Shown here: positions 23,001 to 35,000 of the stretch, piece after piece | Numbering within the stretch: the first letter of the stretch is position 1 | How the letters are laid out: every line of letters starts with the position of its first letter | NCBI RefSeq assembly: GCF_963678635.1 | Contig: NC_087065.1 | Coordinates: 76,299,786 to 76,363,785 of the forward strand | Reading direction: 5' to 3' | DNA from: Symsagittifera roscoffensis | Taxonomy: Eukaryota > Xenacoelomorpha > Acoela > Convolutidae | DNA: 64,000 bases | Translations under genes and position numbers: made by a program | The notes under the pieces: generated by a model | Seen by the model: the letters and a program-made list of their open reading frames with translations, nothing else | What the model was told of the DNA's origin: nothing | Databases searched by the model: none

Positions 23001-26000
23001 ACCGAAGTACAATAAACCGTTTTTTTTAAATCTCAACTATCAATTGTCCAACAAAAATCGATGGCCTTCAATTTCTTTGAACTTCTAGAACAATTTACGA
23101 TTGTCTCTTTTTGATAAAATTAAATCTGAGCTGGGAAATCTGAAATTTAAATTCTGTTTTCGAAATTGAAATTTAACCGCATTTCCGAGAAAAAACTGTA
23201 AAAAACCATCACGACCCATATAAGAGTCGGAACTAAATTCATCGACTCTTAATAATCGACCTTTCTGTAGTTACAAAACAAGAAGACACTTGGTTTCGCA
23301 AGTGTAAAGATATAAATTTAATGAACTAGTCCAAAAAAATTTTCAGCAGCTTTCCCATATAAATGCATAATTTGTTTTGAGGACGATGAATCTGCTTTCT
23401 TTGACAACACATTTCAATTTTTTTTACTGCTACAAAAACAAATTAGATGCCACTTTCGTCGGAAACATGCTTCGATTCTCAACAATTAAAATTCAAAAAA
23501 AATACTTCAGGTTGAAAAACTTCAGCTTCAGAAGGGTAAGTACTCTCGGACATATACATGTACAATAAAAGCACATAATGACATGTCAGCGCCACGTCTT
23601 TTTATACCAAATAAGTGGTTTGTCTTTAGAACACAATTGATTAATATGCAGTTCAGACAGCTATGATTCATGCGGTTAGAAGAATGAGTCATCGGCTGTT
23701 GGTTCTCTCTACTATACTGGTCAATATTTTGACCAGTTGCAGTTCAATTAAATTTATACTTTTCTGACACGAGGAAATCACTAGTGACCCCTAATGCATT
23801 TCGAGGTCACAATGCGACTTAAATTGCCTTCATTCGCAAATATTGTTTCAAATGGGACAAACAAAGAGTTATTTACACCTCAAACTAACCCATAAAATTT
23901 ACTATTATTAAGCCAGCCTTAATTTTTGACCAGTTAGGTCGATCATTGAAGGACCATAAAGTACATGTCGCTGACTTTTAAACTGTATATTTGTTTAATA
24001 GAGGTAGACATTGATCTGCGTTTGTATAACTTTTATGGGCTTTTTTTATCTTAAAAATGACCCCCAGAAAAATAGATGATGAATATTTTTGATACATGCT
24101 AGTAAGTCAATCTTAAGATTGTTTCGCCAGTCAATACACGTAGAAGAAACACACTTATCAAAACCCAATATTTATTGTTCCGACCTAAAATTTTGGCGTA
24201 CGTAGTGTTTTTTTCCGACTTATTTTGACTACTTCAAACAAAACTCGGTCATGACTACTCGGTTATTTTGATTACAAAACTCGTTTATTTTGACTACTTC
24301 AAACAGGGTCAGGTCCAATGTGGTATCAAAACAGGGTCAAAAGATTCCAAAAAATCAAAAAGAGAAAAACTTGTCTGAATTTGTCTGATTTTCAGACTAA
24401 ATGACACGAAATTGGACGATCATGACCAGGGGCAGATTTGGAAGGGGAGCGGGGCAGACGTCCCCAGTCAGAAATTCGACCTCTAGCCGACCCAAACGGT
24501 CCCCTTTGTACTATTTTGAAATATCCATTTTTGGTGACGGACCCTAAAAATTTTCTAAAAGTGCATTGGGCGCCAATATATATTAATTCTGAAGGGGGAG
24601 CGAGCGCGCGCCGAAAAAACGCGATTTTTTGGTCATAATTTTCCAAAAGGGCCTAAAAACGCCTTTTTGGCCCATTTTTTCAAATCTTTGCCTGCTGCGC
24701 AGAAAATTTGGCCAAAACAGACTTTTTAGTGCTTTAGGAGAGCTCGAAAAACCAATTTAGGCGACCTATAAAAAATTCGACAAAAATTTCAAAAATTTTT
24801 GAAAATCCGCCCTCCCTCCTCGAGAAAATCCTAGATCCACCCCCTGATCATGACCCTTTGCCCAATTTTGTGACTCCTAATTCAATTCTAGTGTAATTTT
24901 TACCTCATTTCATTTAGTTTTTCCTAATTTTTTCACCCAACGCAATTGCCTTATTATACAAAAAAATATAGAAGAAAATTTCTATTTCGAAAAAAATTCC
25001 CGATTTTTCAATTTCTTTATTTGAATCAATGCGGTCGAAACATTCCATGCTAATTCCTGTTTTCTCACCATATATTTGAACTCGTGTCGTCCCAGTTATT
25101 GGCTCGAACCCTTCTGAATACACTCTGCACGTGTATTCCCCATTGTGACTTTTCTCTGCTCTCTGGATTGACAACACAGATCCCGAGACTTCCCTGACTC
25201 CGTTTCGGATCCACTCCACCGAGGGAGTCGGCTCCCCCTCCGCTTCGCAAACTAGTTCAAACGAGTCCCCCTCTTTAACCACTTTCTCACTCGGCAGCTC
25301 CGATATGAACTGTGGCGGTTCTAAAGTGAAAACAAAAACATGATTATTCGCTAATAATCTTGAAACCTGAGTTGTATTAGTTTTTTTAGACTGATCACTA
25401 TATCAAAAATTAAAACAATGGTTATCCTAAGCTTCGAAGAAGGCAAAACACAATAGATTTTGCCGACGTGTTTTCGAAATAGAACGCGACAAAAAAAGAA
25501 CACAATTAAATTAAAATCAATCATTCCCAAAAAAGTAACGCAGCTATAACTATAGTAACTTCTTTTTTATGTGAAAAGATAAAAGGTTTAAACAGTGCTA
25601 AAAAGCCTTAAAGAAACAATGCTCTTGTTTTTCCAAATCTTCGTTAAATTTATTCCTTTCGATTTATCTAAAAAAAATTAGCGCATCAAAAACTAAATCA
25701 AAAACTATGCGCACAAAGAAGGCACGTTGATATATTTACAGCCATATTATTGCTAGCTAAGCAAAATTTAATTTCTTCCTTTTTTCTTTACTTTCTTTGA
25801 TTTCAAACTAGCATAATTGTCGAAAAAATATATTATTGTTTTCATACAAGGAGCGGCGACAAGTCTTGCAATGAGACCCTTGAACACTTGTTGCAATCGA
25901 TTGATCATCGCATCTGCAAAAAGTGCACAACTATTCTGATCAAAAAATGCTGTTTGAATCAGAAATTATAAACAAATTGGACCCTCATGCGATTTTACAA

Positions 26001-29000
26001 GCGAAGCGCTTGAAACCTGTACTCAGAGAGCTAAGGCAATATCCAAGCCAAACACTGCCGTAAATTGTCCTCATCAAGCTGTGCAATCCTTATAAGCTCT
26101 ATGTCATGCATATATAGATTTTATAGAGACATATTACATCGATAATAATAAACTACGATACACATCTCCTTAATAGACTGAAACGCTTTCAAATATTCTC
26201 TTTTTAAAAATCATGCCCTAAACACAGCTTGATTCTATTTGTTTTGATTAATACAAGGTAGGGGATTGTGCACGTAGGGGGCTTTCATCATGACAGACCG
26301 ACCGAATGCGCGGAAACTCACAGCCAATCGACCCCCAATGAATACTGGTTTCTGATTGGCTGCCATTGTTTTCGGGCATTCAGTGCGTCTAGCATTATTT
26401 ATTCAGTTCCCAGGGAAAGGAATTGGGTTTTGAGTGCTTACGTGCGAAGTGTAGCAACAGAGAAGCAGAGTCCGTGAATGTTTTGCCCCCAATGACAGTA
26501 GACACTTGACACTTCAGTTCCTTATTCTCCATGCTCGAGTCAACTGAAGCAACAGAAAAAACCAACTTACTACATTAGTACATTGCATTCCAAAAAAAAA
26601 CACCATTTGACATTTATTAACAAAAATAAAAAACAATACATAAAAACACTTGCGGTCAGATGCAACATGTGACATTATAAACAACAAAAAATAATACACA
26701 TTGGACAAAAAAATCCGCATGGACAAAATATTTCAGCTAATTGTACAGAGCTGTTATTTTCTGAAAAACTATGCCATGAGAATAGTTATTTATCTTTATA
26801 AAATAAATGAAAATAACTCCAAAGTAAATGTATAACAGGAACCATTTCAAAAATATATTGTACGGGCAGGAAGTTTGTTGCGTGCGCAGGAATTTTTGAC
26901 GGATGGGAAAAAATTGTACCAATTTTGGGTACTTTTAGGAACTTTTTGGCGCGCGCTCTCTAAATTGTTATACATCCTTGCCGAAGGAAAAACCTGGCAG
27001 CTAGAATTTATAGACTGAAGTTCTAAGCTAACCGTCGACCAGTATCGAATTGGTGTGCTGTTGTTGAGTGTTCCTCTGGGCGTCCGTGTTATCTGCGTCT
27101 GACTGAGTGAATGTGGATGATGCCACTGACAGTCCTTCGTCCCCTCCGTCCAGGGTCCACCTGTACTGCTGTGGGGAGGGGGCGGGGTTGGCGTCCACCT
27201 GGCAGTCGACTGCGATGGAGCGGTGCTGCGGGTGAATTAAAGTCGGACTCACTTTCAGAGAAACACGCGGTCCATCTAAAAAGAACAAACTACTAGAGAA
27301 GGAAGCAAACAGCCAATTAAAAAAGATACTGAGATCATGGAAGTACAATGAACTTTGTAAAATTTATTCAAACAGGCAAGCCGCTAAGTCGAAAAAAAAC
27401 TAGATCTATGGATAAGGCTACTTTTGAGACAAAAAGGAGCCAAGACAATAGAATGTAAAACTAGCATCGAAAGAAGAAGTTGTCAAGCGGTAAGAAAGCC
27501 GGAAATATCTTAGCAGAAACCTTTCAGGCCGATTTTTTTTAAATTATGAAGTACCCCACACCCTCAAACAAACAAACAATGAAACAATATGCGGCTACTA
27601 TGCCGATATAAAAATAGCAGAAACCTATTACGCTGAAAAAAAAAAGAAATTAAAAAAAAACAAAAACAAAAACTAAATTAGGACTAATAAAAAGTTATTA
27701 AGTCCCCCTCGCCCTCAAAACACAGACACGCACACACGAACTTTTTTCGCACGTCGAAAGACCCAGTATGGGGACAATAAGACGATCTAATATAAGCCAA
27801 AACCTATCAAGCCAAAACAGAAAAAGCCGAAAAAAACTGTTGTCATGAAAACTTGAACTATAAATTCTATCAAGGTTTTTAGCATTTTGTGCGATCCAGA
27901 GGTAAGCGTTTAAATTATGTTTTCTTGAAACGATTCGAAATTAGACCTTTAACCCGATATAGAATAGGCCGAAGCCTATTAATACGAAACAAAGGACAAA
28001 CAAAATTAAACAAGACTGCACGTATCAGGGCGAAGCCCTGAATGTTCCGACTGCCTATTAAGTTTTATGGAGCAGTAATAACATTTAAAAAGTCAATGAA
28101 ATAAAACAAAATGAAAAAAAAAATTTTCTAAAATTTAATTTTTTTTTATAAAAATCATCCCCCCACACGCCATATAAAGTACAAAAGGATAGATTTCGCT
28201 CCTTTTAACAAACCAATTATGGCAAATAGGCTTCTTTTAACCAATTTGGAGCAATTTCTAAGATGGATTAACTCTCCGCTTACGCGTTAATAATGCGAAA
28301 TATATCGCGCGTCAATTGTCCCAAATTGGCCAAAATGGCATTCTTTAAACCCCCGTAACTTTACGAAAAATGATCACAGGTGAAATATCTTTTCAAATTT
28401 GAGCTCAGGACAACAATACCTTTCGAATGATAAAAAAAAATTCCGTCAAAAATGGCTAGTTAAAAAGTCGAAATTTGTCTGAAGAAAAAAAAACCCACCC
28501 CGAGCACAAATATTCCGTTACTTTCGTATCGAAAGTCGGAACAATAAAACAAATCGACTAGGAAAAATCACAACCAACATAAAAAGCAAATTTTGAAAAA
28601 GACGGATATTTAAAATGACAAACTCAACCATGCTTAGTATTAAAAGTGAGTCCTGTGGACAAAGTTGTTTACGGGGGAAAAAGTCTAGTACCCGATTGCA
28701 ATACCCTTGCTTATCGCAAGGATGATCATAAAACTGAATCCTTCTTCAATGATTCATACTATTCACATATTTGGGACGACTTAACTAACTCAGTTCTTTA
28801 GTTCTTCCACTTTTGAAAGCCAAAACTTGATATTTTATGCCAAAGCTTTAAATTAAAATTTATGGCTCAGCAACGAAATTCAATTAGAAAAGCAGGAAGC
28901 CAAACACGGAAAAAATCTAGCAAGAAGCCATTTTTAGCACCAGGTGTCCAGGCCTTAATAAATTATGCAACACTTCATCCTGTTGCCCTTAGAAACGCGA

Positions 29001-32000
29001 AAAAGCAGAACGCCAAGGAAACAGATGGCGCGAAATTAAAAGAAAAAACCAACAATTAATTATAGAGCCGACTAACATACAATTTCATTTCAAACTCCTT
29101 CAAATTTAAACTTAAAAAAAAACAATTTGTTCTTAAAGACACAGGAAAACGCCATTTATTCGCTTGTTTTCCAAGTCTTCCATAATTCATGGTGCGCAAA
29201 TTGGCTTTGAAACGCAGTTAATATGAACGGATGAACGGCAAAGCTCAAATATCCAAATTTAAAACATCAGCATGAAAAAAGAGCTTCACTATTATTCTTC
29301 AGCGTCTGCTCATATATTTACAAAACAAAAATAGCATTTTGAAAATGAAAGAAAAGCAAAGCATTACATTTCTCCTAATAAGGGAATAACGCCGCATCCT
29401 TTTAAATCAGCAGAAAAAAAAACGAAAAAAGAATTGGAATAAATTAAAAACGATAAACAAACAGCTATATGACTCAGTTGTATTAAGCAGTGTGTGCAGC
29501 TTGAATGGAACATAAAAACTATACATCAACGGGAAAATATCGCCCTCGCTTCTCCTAAAATACCCCTCCCCCATTAATTCCTAACAAAACCATTCCTAAC
29601 AAACTAGGAAGCTATTTCTTTATAAACAATAGTGTAGCTTTTTCATCAGCTCAAATTGAAAGCATTAGTATTAGCGTCAAATTACCATATGTAGGGAAAA
29701 CTAACAACTAGGATGTACTTTTTTTATTTCCAACATACAAGGTGACAAACTAATTGCTTGTTAATCATTTAATTTTTTAGTACCCGAAGGAAAGAGGTTA
29801 TTGGTTGTCAATTCATGTCAAAAAATAAAGTTCATCACTAGGCAAAAAATAAATAAAACAAATGTTTAAAAAAGAACTTTCCAATTCAGATTATGTTTGG
29901 ATGATTGACTTATGTTTGGATGCTGAAGTAAACTAACCCGAATATCGAATAAGATATTTTTTAAGAAAACACTTATGAACCGAGCACTCTTTTTGACTAA
30001 AATATCTATCTGCTGTCTTAGACATCTGCACCAAGTACAAAAATACAAAAGCTTGCTTTAAAAGCACATAATTAGTAACGGCAACAAAACAAAGTTCTTG
30101 AGATGCAATAGGCGCAAACTGCATCCAAATTTCAAAAACTGCGCCAGAAAAACGAGCCCTATGTTGTCCCCGTCCCTTAACGCAATGTCAAGTACTTTTG
30201 CACAAAAGGTGTGATGAAATTTTTCATCTGGTAACGAATTATTTGGACAAATTACAATTTGCCAAGTAACAGTAGAAAAAAATTTACGGCTTGGAAAACC
30301 CAAAATTAAGTTGCTAGGTTTCTTGTTTACAGCTTCCACACTTGAAGTTTACTTTGTCAAAATAACATCAAGCAAAAAGATAATTAAATCATTTCTTCTC
30401 GCCATCAGCATTTGCTATTTGAACGCTTGGTTAGCTATTTGTGGTTTTTTTACCATTTGCATTGTTGCTATTGGACAGCTTAATTTGCCCTTCATTGGTT
30501 CAATGAATAAAAATATTAGAACACAGGTGAAGCGGAGACTTGCACCACATGTTTTAAAGTAACATATTGCGAAAGTAGACTATGGGAAAATCTACGACAC
30601 ATCTTTTTTGCGAACAATTTCAAGAAAACCTTCTTGAGAATAAACTGAACCCACTTTCTAAAGCATACCCAACAGATAATTGGAAAAGCGTCAAAGAACG
30701 CAAGGAAACAAATACAGACTTTATGAAAAACTTCGAATTCAGAAGAAACATACGGCCTTAAAACTCTGACCAAGGAAGAAATATGTTAAAAGGAAATTTT
30801 TCATTCCATAAAGATTTCATGAACTTGTTGTGCCCTTTTTACTGCAGTTTGTAGAGGGTTCATCCTGAGTTCTATTTTGAAATTCAACCTTAGAAGTTCA
30901 TCAAAGTACTTCACATACATTTGAAGTACATCAAATAGTTAAATGTTTTTGTTTGTTACTTTTTACTCAAGCAATCTTCTTAATGCTAACAGCGAGCAAA
31001 GAAGGAATCGCTAGATAATATTAACCGATTACTAGCAGCAATTTAACCTTAGACCACTGACAAAATTGTCCAAATAAAAAGGTTTTCATATTTAGTCGAT
31101 TGCAAATAGAAAATAGTTTCGATGGTGCTCGTACTCACACAAGACATTAAAGCGAACAGTTGAGTTTCTGGCAGTGACATCTGCTTCGCTCTTCGCGTGA
31201 CAAGACAGATCTTGCATATGGAGATCCATAGTCACTGCTGCCGCACTCAAACTCACTCTCGACTCCGTACTCTTTCGAGGGTCATTCGAATTCGGGGAAT
31301 CTGAAACAATGTTATTCTTAATAACTTTGTGAAAGCTATTCCCGGGACAACTACTCAATTTCGTGCCAGTAAATGTATTACAACACCAGACGCGATAACA
31401 TTGAACATAGCCACCAGAAAACTGGAAAAAGGTTGATCGAACTATATATTATTTACTCGTTGTCAATTATCGAGCTTTATAGAAATTTAACAACGTACTC
31501 AAGAAAAATGTTCTTGGACGTGGAAAAAAAAGAAGTAAATGAAGACTTTTACCTGAAAAAAAAACGAACCTCACAGCCTTAAAAAACAAAAGTACTCAAT
31601 AATCCTAACTTCAAAAATTTCGAGATGATACCTTGAATGATAGGATCTGCAATTGTGAATCTCGGATCCAACTCCACTGATTTCCCATTGAGAGACCATG
31701 TGATCTCAGCAGCCGGATTTGCCAGTTCAGCCAGACACGATACTTCCACGTTGTCAGTTGCGCCTTCAGACGTTGTAATCTGAGTGCCACTTGCCGGAGT
31801 CATTGTCAAGGACTTCGTTGAAGCTGAAGCAAAGAAAGACATGCATATAACTCTTTACTGTCAAGCTTTACTGTCAAGTTTATTTGAATTTAGTTTTCAC
31901 GCAAAAACCATAATTATCATTATTGGCCAAATTTTAAGAAAACGAAGGATAGTCGGTAGCAGTGCAAGTAGCACAGAATATTCCGACCATATTCATAGAA

Positions 32001-35000
32001 AAAAAAACTTTTTTTAATTTTCTTTAAATTAGTGCTTTTATTGGAGAACGATACGATCGCGTAGAGAATTAACAAATTAGGCATGATCGACAAAATATGT
32101 TTTCAAAAAAAACAAATGCCAAAAAAACTTTTGTATTTTTTTTGTACAATGGTTTAGATTTTAATTTGAAAATATTTATTGTTATATAAGCGCTGAAAGA
32201 AACAACCAAAACTAGTTTTCTGATAGTAAAATCAAGTTTGGTGAGCCTAAATTTGTTTTTAAAAAACAGTTACTCTCCATATAACGAAAGTTACTCGATC
32301 GCGTTTTCTAAACCAAATTGAACTAAACCAAAAATTTTGAACCAGTTTTTCTCGGCAATTTGAGAACTTTTTGGAATTTTCTAATGTCATTCCAATCACG
32401 ACTGAAAGGGCATTAAAATAAAATGCCACTCAATTCTCTCAGATGATTGTTTGTGGTAGCTGATTTTGCGTGGAAAACAAAAAACTTAAACACACCCGAA
32501 TACAAAGTTCCTCCCCATTTTCAATGGCGAACTACAAAAAAGTGTTTTCTTTTTTTCCTCACTTATGTGTCTTTTTTTTCTGTCCCTGGTGCTATGAGAG
32601 AACTACACAAACGCGTAGAAACTTACAGCCATTTAGGCAAACTCGCTCGAATAAATTAATTTCAAAAGCTTCAAACCAGTTTTTCTCGACACTGAGACAA
32701 TCCGCTGATTATTTGTGGCACCTGATTTTGCGTGAAAAACAAAAAACAGCCGATTACAAAATTCCTACCATTTTCAATGGTCGGAACAAAAACGAATCTG
32801 TGAAAATAATTGATTAAAAGAAGTTTAATATCAGTAATGTACCTAATTTGATGCTTCAACTAAAGAATGACATTTGATTTACATTTTGAAACTTATTTCG
32901 CTACTTTGTGATAGATAAATATCTATCGATTCCTTTTTATCTCCAGGTTAGCAATAGTTTTAGCAATAGTTTAAAGGCGTGTTTACATTGAAACCGAGAT
33001 TTCTCGGTTTCTGTGCATGCATTTTTGCCTAAAAATTAGGCTAATATTAAAAATTCTTCGTTGGGTGATAAATTCTCCGTTCTTGCAGACTGCTTGTTAT
33101 ATTGGCTAACACATGTAACTCAAGGCATAGATGTTTTGGTTAAATGCAGAGATAACTAGAACTGATTAGCACATTTATTGTTTTTAAAGCGTTCGCGTAA
33201 AGCAAAACAAGGACATCCTGTTGTTGCTACGCGAGCTTCATTTTTTTCACTTTTGTGCTGTTGCTTGCTTAATTTTTTTTAAACTTGAGAGGTGTCTGAA
33301 TAAGGTAATGCGCCACTAAAATCAAATATGAAAAAAAAATCCAAAAAAAAACTTCTTGTGTTTTTCAGTCTTCCAGAATGAAAAACAAAAATATTAGACC
33401 CAGTTTTTCTCGACAATGAAGCAAACTTTTGGCTTTTCAAGAATCTGAATGATAGCTGGAAAACCTTTAACATGATACTACACTTTTCTCTTTCTGAACT
33501 TTCTTTTAGGTAGTCAATATCGTCCCCAAAAAAAAAACAGACCCCACGCCATAGCTTCTTCGCACTTCGTGGTCGGAACAATAAGACAGAATGAATTGTC
33601 GGAAAAAACTGAGTCAGTTCAAAACTTTTCTCCTTTGCGGTGTGCTAAATTTTGAATTAGAATCGAAGCATAATGTTTTTTAAATAACGGTAAAAAAAAC
33701 CGAAAATCCTTTCAGTCGAAAAAAATTGCGGCAATTAGAAAAACCTACACAAACCTTAAAATTGCGCATTTACAGCCAAATTTAAAACAAATATCGTACA
33801 CAACGGGCATTCAAAATGCAGAAATGCTCAGAATAGTTGTTTTTTGACAAAACTACAGATATGGAGATGAACACCATTTTTAGCTATCTGTGAAAAAAGT
33901 TCCTTTACGGGAAAAAAGAGTACCAGGTTGGAAATTCCTTGCTTATTGCACATTTATGCGCCCAACAACAAATAAATCCAATTTCAAAACTTTTTTGGAT
34001 AATTCTTTGCAAATCTAGATTTAAAACTATGTAACGTAAATTATTTCAATTAGTAGCGTTAGCGGTGTCTTACTAAACACGAACTCTCTACCTCAACAAA
34101 ACTATGGGAAAATCTATACGATACAGCATGAATCGAATCTCTGAACACCCTGAGAATGACTACGAATGCCTCAAAAACTGGACAGCAACTGCCCGACTGA
34201 GTTTTAGAAAATTTAAATTGACTATGAAACTTCTTCATAAGCAGGGCTGGTCAAAATATGTTTTTTTTAAAAAAAAACGTTTAAAACTGTTTTAAACGTT
34301 TTAAACAGTTTAAAACATGTTTTTTTTGCAAGAATTTATTTTTTCAAGCAACGCATACAAAATGCTAGTTTCTCAGTTTTCTCTGAGGAAAGGCTGTTCC
34401 TGAGGTCCCCTTCCACATACCCCATTGTGCTGAACGCACGCTCAATGCCTGCAGAGCTCGGGGCTAAAGACATCAGTTTGAGTGACAAACGACTCAATTC
34501 GTCACTAATGACCCCCAACGCCGTCTGCGCGCGAATGAAGCTTTTAGCCTTGCAGTTGGGCGTTTTTGCAAACTCGTCGCGCAAAGTTGCTCTTGAATCG
34601 CCGAGAAAAGTCAAGTAGTCGCCTTTCACAGTAGGGTACTCTGCATCAATCCATTCGAGTGCCTTTTTCATCACGCGTAAAAGAACTTCGCAACAGCTTT
34701 GTCAAAAGACGCTTTTTGATTCGCTGATGTCGTAACAACAAAAGTGTCCATAACCGGCTGTTTCGGAAGCCTGACCCCCGCGTTTGTCGAAGTTTGCCCG
34801 TTTTCATGAGACGCATAATGTTTTTTCATCCTGTCGACTAACGGCACCATCTCAGTTGTACAAGTTTTGCACTTGGCTCTTCCATTTGGCAATTGCTCAA
34901 ACTTCTCCCAAACATGATCGCGTTTACGGCCAGTACTCAATCGGCTCATGTTTTAATCTGAAAAATCCATTCGTTGAAAATTAATGGTTTTGATAAGTAA

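Larger units (their letters stand above)
19694..25068 (-). other. intron 8 of the adhesion gene
   Basis: 5.4 kb, the longest intron. Contents: tRNA-derived SINE (19750-20092), diverged 118-bp tandem repeat (about 21040-21320), three CGTTTTTCGTG-family repeats (21700-21960, 22040-22440, 23010-23265) and a hAT-type MITE with perfect target duplication (24427-24846). No further exon found. Confidence 0.7.

Noticed and set aside
24392-24646. Opposed 84- and 66-codon frames
   Set aside because: They lie on the GC-rich MITE at 24427-24846, which lacks stops by composition; a non-coding element explains them.
6188-24846. CRISPR arrays, operons, ribosome binding sites or riboswitches
   Set aside because: The intron-split gene, SINE and LTR-type elements show a eukaryotic nuclear genome; none of the repeats has regular direct-repeat/spacer structure.
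28862-29059. 65-codon Lys-rich plus-strand frame in intron 5
   Set aside because: The composition follows the A-rich intron DNA; no domain, no splice context, and it lies on the strand opposite the host gene.
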